Shown piece by piece: positions 17,057-25,709 of a stretch of 64,000 nt of DNA. Both the position numbers and the translations under genes were made by a program. The notes beneath the pieces were generated by a model. That model searched no databases and was not told the origin of the DNA. It saw only the letters and a program-made list of their open reading frames with translations. Source of the stretch: Paracoccaceae bacterium (GTDB lineage Bacteria; Pseudomonadota; Alphaproteobacteria; Rhodobacterales; Rhodobacteraceae); the NCBI GenBank assembly GCA_014879735.1, contig JACSRN010000076.1, positions 52,590 to 116,589 of the forward strand. The letters run 5' to 3'. Numbering within the stretch: the stretch's first letter is position 1; every line of letters starts with the position of its first letter.

Positions 17057-18627
17057 TCCAGACCGGCATTCCCAGACAGGCCCCGATCCAGCTCGATGCA
17101 GGACGGGACGGGACCGCCCCCATCCTGCGGTTGTCGGGCCTTGCCAAAAGCTTCGGACCCGTGGCGGCGGTGAAGCCGTTGACGCTGACCGTCGGCCGGC
17201 ACGAGGTGATCGGCCTGATCGGCGAGAATGGCGCCGGCAAATCGACGCTGCTGAAGCTGCTGACCGGAGTTCACCAGCCCGATGCCGGCACGTTCGAGTT
17301 GAACGGCCGGCCGGTGCGGCTGAAGGGTCCGCAGGACGCAACCGAACACGGCCTTGGCATCGTGCATCAGGAACAGTCGCTGTTCACCAACCTGTCGGTG
17401 GCCGAGAACATCGTCATGGGGGCCGGCCGCAAAGGGTCTGCCTCGACCCGCGGTGGCATTTACCGCTGGCGCGCATTGCATCGCGAGGCCGCCGAGGTGC
17501 TGGCACGGATCGGCAGCACCGTCTCGCCTGCGACCATCGTCGGCGACCTCGGCTTTGCCGAGCGCCAGATGGTCGAAATCGCGCGCACCATTCATGTCGC
17601 CTGCCGGACGGCCGAGCGGCAGGGCGGGGCGCCCCTGGTCATCCTCGACGAGCCGACCTCGGTGCTGGAAGAGGCCGAGACTGCGGTGCTGGAGCATGAG
17701 ATCGCCCGGCTGCGCGCGATCGGATCGGTGATCTTCGTGTCGCACCGCCTGGAAGAGGTGCTGCGGATCTGCACCCGCATCGTGGTGATGCGCCATGGCG
17801 AGCTGGTAGCCGACCGCCCGGTCGACGGCGTGACCGAGGCCGATCTGTTCCGCCTGATGATCGGCAAGGACCGCCACGCCCGCACGCGCGAAGCCGTGCC
17901 GCCCGTGACCGGCACGCCAGTCCTGCGGGCCGAGGGGCTGACACGCGCCGGCGCCTTCCACGACATTTGCCTCGATGTCCATCCCGGGCGGATCACCGCC
18001 ATCGTCGGAACCTTCGGCGCCGGGCGCGAGGCTCTGGTCCGCGCCCTGTTCGGCGCCGAGCCGCTGGATGGCGGCCGGCTTGAAGTTGCAGGCCGCGACG
18101 TGGTGCAATGGTCGCCACGCCGCGCGATCCGCGCCGGCCTGGCCTATCTGCCCGCCGAGCGGGGGGTGGAAAGCGCGGTGGGCGGGCTGTCGGCCGCGCG
18201 CAACCTGACGATGGTGCCGCAGGGCCGAAGCTGGCTTCTGTCGCCCGCCGGCCGCCGCGCGCTGGCCGAGGAATGGTTCGGCCGGCTCGACATCCGGCCG
18301 AATCTGCCCGGGCAGGACCTGGCGCGCTTCTCGGGCGGAAACCAGCAGAAAGTGGTTCTGGCCAAATGGTTGCGGCTAAAGCCCAGGGTTCTGATCCTCG
18401 ACCATCCGCTGCGCGGCCTCGATCCCGGGGCGGGCGCCACGGTGAACGCCTGCATCCGTGCTGCCGCCGCCGAAGGTGCCGGCGTCCTTCTTCTGGCCGA
18501 CACGCTGGAGGAGGCGCTCGACCTTGGCCATGAGATCCTTGTCATGCGCGACGGCGAGATCAGCGCGCGTTTCGACCGGACCACCGACGACCCCACCACG
18601 CTGGATCTGCTGGAGAAGATGGTATGA
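17053..18627 (+). CDS. Sugar ABC ATP-binding protein (RbsA/MglA type) with altered second site
   Basis: A 524-residue double ATPase. The first domain has Walker A GENGAGKST (57-65) and Walker B PLVILDEPTS. Its signature segment, GDLGFAERQMVEIART, lacks a normal LSGG, as in many RbsA proteins. The second domain has a degenerate Walker A (GTFGAGREAL), a good signature (FSGGNQQKVVLAKW), but Walker B reads VLILDHPLRGLD, with histidine in place of the catalytic glutamate. Hydrolysis in the second site is therefore doubtful. The gene overlaps both neighbouring permease genes by 4 bp, as expected for a stoichiometric importer. Confidence 0.9.
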   Translation: MIQTGIPRQAPIQLDAGRDGTAPILRLSGLAKSFGPVAAVKPLTLTVGRHEVIGLIGENGAGKSTLLKLLTGVHQPDAGTFELNGRPVRLKGPQDATEHGLGIVHQEQSLFTNLSVAENIVMGAGRKGSASTRGGIYRWRALHREAAEVLARIGSTVSPATIVGDLGFAERQMVEIARTIHVACRTAERQGGAPLVILDEPTSVLEEAETAVLEHEIARLRAIGSVIFVSHRLEEVLRICTRIVVMRHGELVADRPVDGVTEADLFRLMIGKDRHARTREAVPPVTGTPVLRAEGLTRAGAFHDICLDVHPGRITAIVGTFGAGREALVRALFGAEPLDGGRLEVAGRDVVQWSPRRAIRAGLAYLPAERGVESAVGGLSAARNLTMVPQGRSWLLSPAGRRALAEEWFGRLDIRPNLPGQDLARFSGGNQQKVVLAKWLRLKPRVLILDHPLRGLDPGAGATVNACIRAAAAEGAGVLLLADTLEEALDLGHEILVMRDGEISARFDRTTDDPTTLDLLEKMV

Positions 18628-19580
18628 AACTGCTTTCTCGTCCCGACGAACTGCGCCAGGCACTGGGGCCGCTGGCCATCTTCGCAATCCTTCTGGCGCT
18701 GATCTCGGTCGCCGTACCGGAATTCCTGGGTGGCGGCGGACCCTCGATCATTGCCCAACAGGCAACGCCGATCCTGCTGGTGGCCCTGGGGCAATGCGTC
18801 GTGCTCTGCATCGGTTCCATCGACCTGTCGAACGCCGCCATTGCGCTTTTCGCATCGATCCTGGCGGCACTGACGCTGGGCCCGCTTGGTGCCGCGGCGC
18901 CGGTCTTCTGCCTCATCGTCGTCACGCTGATCGGCGTGGCGAACGGGCTGGTGCTGGTCTACACCCAGATCCCCTCATTCGCGCTGACGCTGGGCACCCT
19001 TGGGGTGATGCAGGCGGCCTCTCTGGTCGTGACCGGATCGAACGTCGTCTATGTCATGGACAACATGGATGTGGTGGGCTGGCTGTTCACGGTGCAGATC
19101 CTGACGCTGCCGGTAGCCTTCTGGATTGCGGTCGTGCTGGCCGCCGCGCTCTGGGCGTTCCTGCGCTTTACAGTGCCGGGGCAGGGATTGATGGCCATCG
19201 GCTTCAACGAACGCGCCGCCGGCCTGTCCGGACAGCCGGTGAATGCGCTGAAGGTTCTGGCTTTCGGGCTTTCGGGCTTCTTTGCCGGGCTGGCGGGGCT
19301 TTGCGTGATCTCGATCAGCGGTGCGGCATCGTCCATCGGGCTGGGCAGCGACCTGCTCGTGCCATCGATCGCCGCGGCGCTGGTCGGTGGCACTGCAATC
19401 ACCGGCGGCGTCTGCAATCCGCTGAACGTGGTGTTCGGTGCGATGTTCGTGGCGCTGATCCCGGTCGGATCGGCGGCGGTGGGGGTAAACCCGCAGGCCC
19501 AGAGCATCGTCTACGGCGTCGTGCTGATCGTGGCTGTTGCAGCCACCATGAGCCGTGCGCGCCACGGGATCGTGAAATGA
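18624..19580 (+). CDS. Sugar ABC permease (RbsC type), second copy
   Basis: A 318-residue CUT2 permease with about eight to ten hydrophobic segments. Conserved pieces include CVVLCIGSIDLSNAAIALFA, TQIPSFALTLGTLGVMQAA and AALVGGTAITGGVCNPLNVV. It differs clearly from the permease at 16049 and should pair with it. Its ATG overlaps the ATPase stop. It ends 75 bp before the BKACE gene. Confidence 0.9.
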   Translation: MKLLSRPDELRQALGPLAIFAILLALISVAVPEFLGGGGPSIIAQQATPILLVALGQCVVLCIGSIDLSNAAIALFASILAALTLGPLGAAAPVFCLIVVTLIGVANGLVLVYTQIPSFALTLGTLGVMQAASLVVTGSNVVYVMDNMDVVGWLFTVQILTLPVAFWIAVVLAAALWAFLRFTVPGQGLMAIGFNERAAGLSGQPVNALKVLAFGLSGFFAGLAGLCVISISGAASSIGLGSDLLVPSIAAALVGGTAITGGVCNPLNVVFGAMFVALIPVGSAAVGVNPQAQSIVYGVVLIVAVAATMSRARHGIVK

Positions 19581-19655
19581 TCCGTCCCCGGCGGGCGGAG
19601 CGAACAGCGGCGGACGGCGGGACGGCCGGCGCCTTTAAGAGAGAGGAGAATCGAA

Positions 19656-20603
19656 ATGGCCACATCACTTGACCGCTTCGCCGAGATGAAACCCCAGTGG
19701 GACGAGCCGGTGATGATCGAATCGCACCAGAACGGGGTGCGCACCAAGGCGATGAATCCCAACACCCCCGTCACCTATGACGAGGTGGTCGAGGATGCAG
19801 TTCGTTGCTGGGATGCGGGTGCGACGGCGATCCATGTCCACAACACCAACTTCGACCTGCTGGGCAAGGCGGCCTTCGACGATTACATGCTGGCCTGGGA
19901 CCGCATCCTGAAGGCGCGCCCGGACATGATCTGGTATCCCACGACCTGCAACAACAACCTGGTCGGTCCCGAGGACTGCGGGCTGGAACATGTCGACCTG
20001 CTGAACAAATACGCCAATGTGCAGGTGGCCGTGGTCGATACCGGCATCGACCAGTTCGTCATCGACGAGGATGCCGAGGGCAATGCCGTGGGTCGCGCCT
20101 ATGGCTGGGATCTGGGGCAGGTCGCCCGGCAGGTAAAGTTCTGCCGTGCCCGCGACATCGCCATGATCTGGGGCGTCTACGAACCCGGCCATCTGCGCGT
20201 GGCACGGCATTATGTCGACCGTGGCATGTTCACCAAAGGGTCCAACTGGGATTTCTATTTCGTCGGCAAATACGGCCTGACAAGCGAGAAGCCCATCGGC
20301 ACCTGCGGCATGGAGCCATCGCTGGAAAGCCTGTATTACTACCTCGAGATGATCGGCCAGGCCAAGCACAAGCTGCCGTGGTTCATCTCGATCTGGGGCG
20401 AGGGCGACTACGACTATCGCCCGCTGATCCGCCGCACCATCGAGCTTGGCGGTCATGTGAAGACCGGGCTCGAACTGAGCTACAGTCCGCACCGCAACCC
20501 GACGAACCTGGAGCTTCTGCAGGAAGTGCAGGAGATCGCGCGCGAAGTTGGCCGGCCAATTGCCACCCAGGCCGATGCCCGGCGGCTCTACAATATCACC
20601 TGA
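19656..20603 (+). CDS. BKACE family (DUF849) beta-keto acid cleavage enzyme
   Basis: A 315-residue TIM-barrel protein of the 3-keto-5-aminohexanoate cleavage (BKACE) family. The zinc-binding motif is His60-Val-His62 in AIHVHNTNFD, and the late glutamate lies in HVKTGLELSYSPHRN. These enzymes condense a beta-keto acid with acetyl-CoA and release acetoacetate plus a new CoA ester. The start MIESHQN-like region and the overall length fit the family. GAGAGGAG precedes the ATG. As the last gene of a sugar-type ABC operon it suggests that the imported compound is turned into a beta-keto acid. No other enzyme of that route is in the operon, so the substrate is open. Confidence 0.82.
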   Translation: MATSLDRFAEMKPQWDEPVMIESHQNGVRTKAMNPNTPVTYDEVVEDAVRCWDAGATAIHVHNTNFDLLGKAAFDDYMLAWDRILKARPDMIWYPTTCNNNLVGPEDCGLEHVDLLNKYANVQVAVVDTGIDQFVIDEDAEGNAVGRAYGWDLGQVARQVKFCRARDIAMIWGVYEPGHLRVARHYVDRGMFTKGSNWDFYFVGKYGLTSEKPIGTCGMEPSLESLYYYLEMIGQAKHKLPWFISIWGEGDYDYRPLIRRTIELGGHVKTGLELSYSPHRNPTNLELLQEVQEIAREVGRPIATQADARRLYNIT

Positions 20604-20634
20604 ATCGCCTGATCCCATCCCACGGCCTGCACAG

Positions 20635-20668
20635 AGCCCCCCGGTCCGATCCGGGGGGCTTTACTTTT
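20635..20668 (+). terminator. Strong intrinsic terminator
   Basis: Perfect 10-bp arms AGCCCCCCGG (20635-20644) and CCGGGGGGCT (20651-20660), a 6-nt loop, and the T-rich tail TTACTTTT. It ends the operon that finishes with the BKACE gene. Confidence 0.88.
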
Positions 20669-20798
20669 GATCATTTGTTACTGTTCCAAGGTACATGATC
20701 GAAACTTTCCGGGTAGATTCGATTCGTCGTTACCAATGCCAGGATCGCAGATTCAGTGCAAACCTCACGCAAATACAGTAAAATCAGCAGGTTACTGG

Positions 20799-20869
20799 TT
20801 CTGTACAAAGCGAGATGGATATTGACAAATGTTCTGCACATTGTGTAATCTCAGTACAGAAATGTGCAG
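20799..20869 (+). promoter_or_regulatory. Promoter with nested inverted repeats before the hydrolase operon
   Basis: A near-consensus promoter TTGACA (20822-20827), 16 nt, TGTAAT (20844-20849) drives the operon starting at 20886. Around it lies a perfect 9-bp inverted repeat CTGCACATT (20834-20842) / AATGTGCAG (20861-20869) and a second one TTCTGTAC (20799-20806) / GTACAGAA (20854-20861). The first straddles the -10 box, so a bound repressor would block transcription. Confidence 0.6.
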
Positions 20870-20885
20870 GAGGAGGAGAAACTGC

Positions 20886-21821
20886 ATGGCCGAGATTTTC
20901 GATCATACCGGCGCTGCGGTGAAGCACGGCCGGGCCCGCGTGAACGGCATCCGGATGCACTACGTCACCGCCGGCCAGGGCGAACCGCTGCTTTTGCTGC
21001 ACGGCACGCCGAAGACGCATTTCTACTGGTACAAGCTGATCCCGCTGCTGACGCCACATTTCACCGTGGTCGCCCCCGACCTGCGCGGCTTCGGCGACAC
21101 CGACAAGCCGCCGGCGGAAGAAGGCTATGACAGCCTGACCAACGCCAGGGACATGGCGGCACTGATGACGCATCTGGGCCACCAGACCTTTCACCTGCAC
21201 GGCGAAGATCGCGGCGCGGAATTTGCCTATGCGCTGGCGGCGACCGAACGCAGCCGCGTGCGCACGCTGTCCTTCGGAGAGATGTTGCTCTCGGGCGAGG
21301 GGCTGGAGGAATGGTCGAATTTCACGCCCGCGAACGTCAGTTCGCAGTTCGATCTGCGCGGCGTCTGGGTCTGGCACATCCCGTTCTTCTGGATCCCGCA
21401 TCTGCCGGAAATGCTGATCACCGGGCGTGAGCGCGAATTCTGGGAATTCTGGATCAAGGCCGAAACCTGGAACCCCAATGCCATCACCAACGAGGCGATC
21501 GACGAATGGATCGCGCGGCTTTCGGCACCGGGTGGCCTGCGCGGCTGCCTTGAAACCTACCGCGCCGGGCTGAAGAACGCCCGGATCAATGCCGACCTGA
21601 AAAAAACCCGCCTGACCCTGCCCATCCTGACCATCGGCGCGCCGGAATTCTTTGGCGAACTGGTACAGGGCCAGATGGAGAATGTCGCCGAAGGCGTCGA
21701 ACGTGCAGAAGTGTTCGAGGAATGCGGCCACAGCCTGGCGCTGGAAGCGCCCGAACGCCTGGCCCGCACGCTGCGCGAATTCATGCTCGACCGCAAGGCC
21801 GCGGCCAACGCCGCGCGCTGA
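20886..21821 (+). CDS. Alpha/beta hydrolase, epoxide hydrolase / dehalogenase type
   Basis: A 311-residue alpha/beta hydrolase. The oxyanion segment is LLLLHGTPKTHFYW, the likely nucleophile is Asp108 in HGEDRGAEF (aspartate, not serine, as in epoxide hydrolases and fluoroacetate dehalogenases), and the histidine is in FEECGHSLALEAPE. PDLRGFGDTDKP is the usual segment of this group. The ATG at 20886 is preceded by a very strong AGGAGGAGGAGAA site. It leads an operon with a CUT2 importer, so it probably opens or dehalogenates the imported compound or a product of it in the cytoplasm; no signal peptide is seen. The substrate is unknown. Confidence 0.8.
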   Translation: MAEIFDHTGAAVKHGRARVNGIRMHYVTAGQGEPLLLLHGTPKTHFYWYKLIPLLTPHFTVVAPDLRGFGDTDKPPAEEGYDSLTNARDMAALMTHLGHQTFHLHGEDRGAEFAYALAATERSRVRTLSFGEMLLSGEGLEEWSNFTPANVSSQFDLRGVWVWHIPFFWIPHLPEMLITGREREFWEFWIKAETWNPNAITNEAIDEWIARLSAPGGLRGCLETYRAGLKNARINADLKKTRLTLPILTIGAPEFFGELVQGQMENVAEGVERAEVFEECGHSLALEAPERLARTLREFMLDRKAAANAAR

Positions 21822-21912
21822 CCCCAACAACCCCAAACCCAAACCCGAACCTATGGCAATCCTCCCTTCGGGGAAGGGTTTGCCGCACCCATCCCCAAGG
21901 AGGAAACCCCCG

Positions 21913-23085
21913 ATGAAGCCCCTGAACCTGAAAACACTCGCCCTTGCCGCCCTGTCCGTCGCCTTTGTGCCGGGTCTGGCGCTGGCCGAGATCGCTGCCG
22001 ACATCAAGCATCCGCTCTGGTACAAGGCACCGTCCGAAAAGACGCTGGAACTGGCCAAGCTCGACAGCCTCGAGGGCGTCGTCGTCTCGGACGGCCAGCG
22101 CGGTGAACCGGGCTTCCCCGCCTCCGAACTGAAACTGACCGCCGAGCAGATCGAAAAGGTGAAGGCGGGCAATTTCACCGCAGCAATCTCGCTGGGCTGG
22201 CTGGGCGACGACTGGGCAAGCCAGCAGCTGATCGGCCTGAAGGAAACCTTCGACAAGCTGGGCATCAAGGTTGTCGCGGAAACCAACGCCAACTGGGACG
22301 ATGCCAAGCAGATCGCCGATCTCGACGCGATTTCGGTGCTCAAGCCCGACCTGCTGGTCTCGATCCCGCTGAACGGCCAGACCACCGCCAGCGCCTATCG
22401 CGCAATCTCCGAAGCCGGGACCAAGGTCGTCTTCATCGACCAGGCCGTCGACGGCATGGAGCCGGGCAAGGACTATGCCGCTATCATCTCGTCGGACAAC
22501 CTCGCCCTCGGCATGTATCTGGCTGACGAGCTGGCCGAAGCCCTGGACGGCAAGGGCGATGTGGCAGCGATGTATTTCGCCAACGACTTCTACGTCACCA
22601 ACCTGCGCTACGAAGGCTTCATCGCCCGCGTCATGGCGAAATATCCCGATCTGAACGTCGTGGCCGCCGCCGGGCACAACGATCCGAACAAGGGTCAGGA
22701 AGTCGCTCAGGGCGTGCTGGCCCGCTATCCGACGCTGAACGGCATGTATGCCAGCTGGTCGATCCCGGCCATGGGCGCCGTGACCGCCGCCACCGTGGCC
22801 GGTCGCAGCCCGGCCGACTTCAAGATCGTCAACGAGAACTTCGACCAGATCGTCGCGCTGAACATGGCGCAGGACGGCTTCATCGCCGGCATCTCGTCGC
22901 AGCGCCCCTATGACCAGGGCGTGGCCGAGGCAACGGTGGGCGCGCTGGCCCTGCTGGGCGAGGAGACCCCCTCCTATGTCGTCGTGCCGCCGCTGAAGGT
23001 GACGCGCGACGTCCTGCCCGAGGCCTACAAGGCGATCTACCGGATCGATCTGCCGGTCGAGATGACCGAAGCCCTGTCGAACTGA
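21913..23085 (+). CDS. Sugar ABC periplasmic binding protein (CUT2), third importer
   Basis: A 390-residue periplasmic binding protein with a clear signal peptide (LKTLALAALSVAFVPGLALA, then EIAADIKH). The binding-lobe features are FTAAISLGWLGDDWASQQL, LVSIPLNGQTTASAYRAISE, KVVFIDQAVDGMEPG and the late GMYASWSIPAMG. An excellent AAGGAGGAAA site precedes the ATG at 21913. It lies 91 bp behind the hydrolase gene and is followed by a hairpin (23097-23121). The protein is longer than classical RbsB and resembles the branch of CUT2 binding proteins found with catabolic operons of unknown substrate. Confidence 0.88.
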   Translation: MKPLNLKTLALAALSVAFVPGLALAEIAADIKHPLWYKAPSEKTLELAKLDSLEGVVVSDGQRGEPGFPASELKLTAEQIEKVKAGNFTAAISLGWLGDDWASQQLIGLKETFDKLGIKVVAETNANWDDAKQIADLDAISVLKPDLLVSIPLNGQTTASAYRAISEAGTKVVFIDQAVDGMEPGKDYAAIISSDNLALGMYLADELAEALDGKGDVAAMYFANDFYVTNLRYEGFIARVMAKYPDLNVVAAAGHNDPNKGQEVAQGVLARYPTLNGMYASWSIPAMGAVTAATVAGRSPADFKIVNENFDQIVALNMAQDGFIAGISSQRPYDQGVAEATVGALALLGEETPSYVVVPPLKVTRDVLPEAYKAIYRIDLPVEMTEALSN

Positions 23086-23096
23086 CATCTGCGAAC

Positions 23097-23121
23097 GGGT
23101 GCGGCTCCTCCCGCCGCACCC
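23097..23121 (+). terminator. Intercistronic hairpin behind third binding-protein gene
   Basis: Perfect 9-bp arms GGGTGCGGC (23097-23105) and GCCGCACCC (23113-23121), 7-nt loop, 11 bp after the stop. No T-run follows. It is the same arrangement as behind the other ABC binding-protein genes. Confidence 0.6.
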
Positions 23122-23142
23122 CCCTTCCTTGCGAGGTCTGCC

Positions 23143-24672
23143 ATGTCTTCCCCCGACCTTCTGCAGATGACCGATATCCGGAAAAGCTTCGGCAGCATTC
23201 CGGTCCTGAAGCGAGTGTCCTTTTCGCTTCGCCGCGGCGAGGTGCATGCGCTGATGGGCGGCAACGGTGCCGGCAAGTCGACCTTGATGAAGATCCTGAC
23301 CGGGGTTTATTCGAAAGACGCCGGCACGATCGCGATCGAGGGCGTCCCGGTCGATCTGCACGACACCGCAGCCGCCGAACGCGCCGGGATCGCGATGATC
23401 TTCCAGGAGTTTTCCCTGGTTCCCACGCTGACCGTGGCACAGAATATCTGGCTGAAGCGCGAGCCGCGTCTGCCGGGAACCCCCTTCATCAACAATGCCG
23501 AGATGGTTCGCCGCTCGCGTGATCTGCTGCGCCAGCTTGGCGTCGACATCGATCCCGAAACCCCGGTCGGCACGCTGAGCGTCGGCTACATGCAGATCGT
23601 CGAGATCGCCAAGGCGCTGTCGAAGAACGCACGCATCCTTGTCATGGACGAGCCGACCTCGTCGCTGTCGGAGGCGGAGACCGAGGCGCTGTTCGGCCTG
23701 GTGGCAAAACTCAAGGCCAGCGGCATCTCGATCGTCTACATCTCGCATCGCATGGCCGAAATCCTGACGATCTGCGACCGGGTGACGGTGATGCGCGACG
23801 GCGAGGCGGTGATGACCGAACCCTGCGCCGGATTGACCGTGGACCACATCGTCGAGGCGATGCTGGGCGCGGGCAATACCGCCAGCTTCGAATGGCACGA
23901 CCGCGGCGAACGCCCCGCGGCAGCGCCTGTCCTGCAGGTGCGCAATCTCCGGCTGGCCGCGCGGATCACCGATGTCAGCTTCGAGATCCGCCCGGGCGAG
24001 ATCGTGGGCCTGGCCGGGCTGATGGGCTCGGGCCGGACCGAGATTGCGGAGACGATCTTCGGTCGGCGCATGCCGGTTTCGGGCGAGGTGCTGTTTGATG
24101 GGCAGCCGGTGCGCGGACAGGCCGATGCCATCGCCCGCGGCATCGCGCTGGTGCCCGAGGATCGGCGCAAGATGGGGCTCGTCCTCGACCATTCGGTACG
24201 CGACAACGTGCTTCTGCCGAATCTCGCGCAGTTCACCCGCCACTTTCTGGTGCAGGACGGCGAAGCGCTGAAGACCGTGACGCGCACGATCCGCGCGCTG
24301 TCGATCAAGACCGATGGCCCCGACAAGCTGGCCCGGCTGCTGTCGGGCGGCAACCAGCAGAAGATCGTGCTGGGCAAATGGCTGGCGCGCGACCCGCGCC
24401 TGCTGGTTCTCGATGAACCCACCATCGGCGTGGACATCGGGGCGAAGTCGGAGATCGTCGAGACCGTCCGGGCCATGGCCGATCGTGGCATGGCTGTTCT
24501 GGTGATCTCATCCGAACTCGAGGAATTGATGGCAATCAGCGACCGTATCCTGGTTCTGCACGGCGGTCGCATCACCCAGGAAATGAACCGCCGCAACGTG
24601 GCTTCAGAGGAGGAGCTTCACCATGCAATCCAAGGCCACCGCATCGAGCCGTCCGACCATGTCGCTGCCTGA
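23143..24672 (+). CDS. Sugar ABC ATP-binding protein (RbsA type)
   Basis: A 509-residue double ATPase. The first domain has GGNGAGKST, the Q-loop MIFQEFSLVPTL, the signature LSVGYMQIVEIAKAL and Walker B ILVMDEPTSSLS. The second has the degenerate Walker A usual for this family (GLMGSGRTEI), LSGGNQQKIVLGKWLA and a full Walker B LLVLDEPTIGVD. Unlike the ATPase at 17053, its second Walker B keeps the glutamate. It overlaps the following permease gene by 50 bp. Confidence 0.92.
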   Translation: MSSPDLLQMTDIRKSFGSIPVLKRVSFSLRRGEVHALMGGNGAGKSTLMKILTGVYSKDAGTIAIEGVPVDLHDTAAAERAGIAMIFQEFSLVPTLTVAQNIWLKREPRLPGTPFINNAEMVRRSRDLLRQLGVDIDPETPVGTLSVGYMQIVEIAKALSKNARILVMDEPTSSLSEAETEALFGLVAKLKASGISIVYISHRMAEILTICDRVTVMRDGEAVMTEPCAGLTVDHIVEAMLGAGNTASFEWHDRGERPAAAPVLQVRNLRLAARITDVSFEIRPGEIVGLAGLMGSGRTEIAETIFGRRMPVSGEVLFDGQPVRGQADAIARGIALVPEDRRKMGLVLDHSVRDNVLLPNLAQFTRHFLVQDGEALKTVTRTIRALSIKTDGPDKLARLLSGGNQQKIVLGKWLARDPRLLVLDEPTIGVDIGAKSEIVETVRAMADRGMAVLVISSELEELMAISDRILVLHGGRITQEMNRRNVASEEELHHAIQGHRIEPSDHVAA

Positions 24673-25600
24673 CATCCAGTGGAAGAACTATGTGGTCTAC
24701 ATCTTCTTCGTCATCGTCCTGGCCTTCTTCGGGTTCACGATCGGCGACAGCGGCTTTCTGACCGTCACCAACCTGTTCAACATCGCCCGCACCACCGCGA
24801 TGATCACCGTGATCGCCGTGGCGATGACCTTCGTCATCTCGGCCGGAGAGCTTGATCTGTCCGTGGGTTCGACCACGGCGCTGGCGGCGCTGGTCTGCGC
24901 GCTGGTGATGCAGGCCGGGCTGCCCTGGCCGCTGGCGGTTGCCGCAGCCATCGGCTCTGGGCTGGTGGTGGGCTGCCTGAACGGGTTCTTTGTCACCGTG
25001 ATCGGTATTCCGTCCTTCCTGGTCACGCTGGGCATGATGCAGTTCATCCGCGGGCTGGACATGCGGATCACCTATACCAACCCGGTCTCGATCTCGAACC
25101 AGACGTTCAACGGGCTGTTCGGTTCGGGTAAGCTGTTCGGCATCCCCTCGCTGCTCATCTGGTCGGTGGCGATTGCGCTTCTTGGTCATGTCGTCCTGAA
25201 ATACACCGGCTTCGGCCGCGAGATCCTGGCAACCGGCGGCAACCGGCTGGCAGCGGAATATTCCGGGGTGAAGACCCGTCGGGTGAAATTCGCGGCTTTC
25301 CTGCTGTCGGGGGCGGCGGCGGCGCTGGCGGGGATGCTTTATGCCGGCATGATGCAGACCGCCCGCTTCAACTTCGGCGAGGGGGCAGAGCTGATGGCGA
25401 TCGCGGCGGTGATCCTGGGCGGCACCAGCCTGTTCGGCGGCAGGGGAACCATCCTTGGCACCTTTGCGGGTTCGCTGCTGATCGGAACGATCAACAACGG
25501 GCTGATCATCATGGGTCTCGATGTGAGCGAGCAGATGATGGTGGCCGGCGGGATCATCATTCTGGCCGTGGCCTTCGGCAAGAAACCCGGGGCGGCCTGA
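24623..25600 (+). CDS. Sugar ABC permease (RbsC type), third importer
   Basis: A 325-residue CUT2 permease. The start at 24623 lies inside the ATPase gene but follows a very strong AGAGGAGGAG site, so I prefer it to a later ATG. Family segments are FVISAGELDLSVGSTTALAA, GIPSFLVTLGMMQFIRGLD, REILATGGNRLAAEYSGV and AVILGGTSLFGGRGTILG. Only one permease gene is present, so the channel is a homodimer. It is the last gene before a strong terminator. Confidence 0.92.
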   Translation: MQSKATASSRPTMSLPDIQWKNYVVYIFFVIVLAFFGFTIGDSGFLTVTNLFNIARTTAMITVIAVAMTFVISAGELDLSVGSTTALAALVCALVMQAGLPWPLAVAAAIGSGLVVGCLNGFFVTVIGIPSFLVTLGMMQFIRGLDMRITYTNPVSISNQTFNGLFGSGKLFGIPSLLIWSVAIALLGHVVLKYTGFGREILATGGNRLAAEYSGVKTRRVKFAAFLLSGAAAALAGMLYAGMMQTARFNFGEGAELMAIAAVILGGTSLFGGRGTILGTFAGSLLIGTINNGLIIMGLDVSEQMMVAGGIIILAVAFGKKPGAA

Positions 25601-25650
25601 TCGCCCCGACCGGACCAGGCCAAACCAGGCCGAACCGGATCCAGGAAATG

Positions 25651-25685
25651 CGGCGGGCGGGAGTTATCCCGCCCGCCGTTCGTTT
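25651..25685 (+). terminator. Strong intrinsic terminator
   Basis: Perfect 12-bp arms CGGCGGGCGGGA (25651-25662) and TCCCGCCCGCCG (25667-25678), loop GTTA, followed by TTCGTTTT. It closes the third ABC operon ahead of convergent genes. Confidence 0.9.
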
Positions 25686-25709
25686 TGCCCATCCGCGCGG
25701 ATTGCGTCG

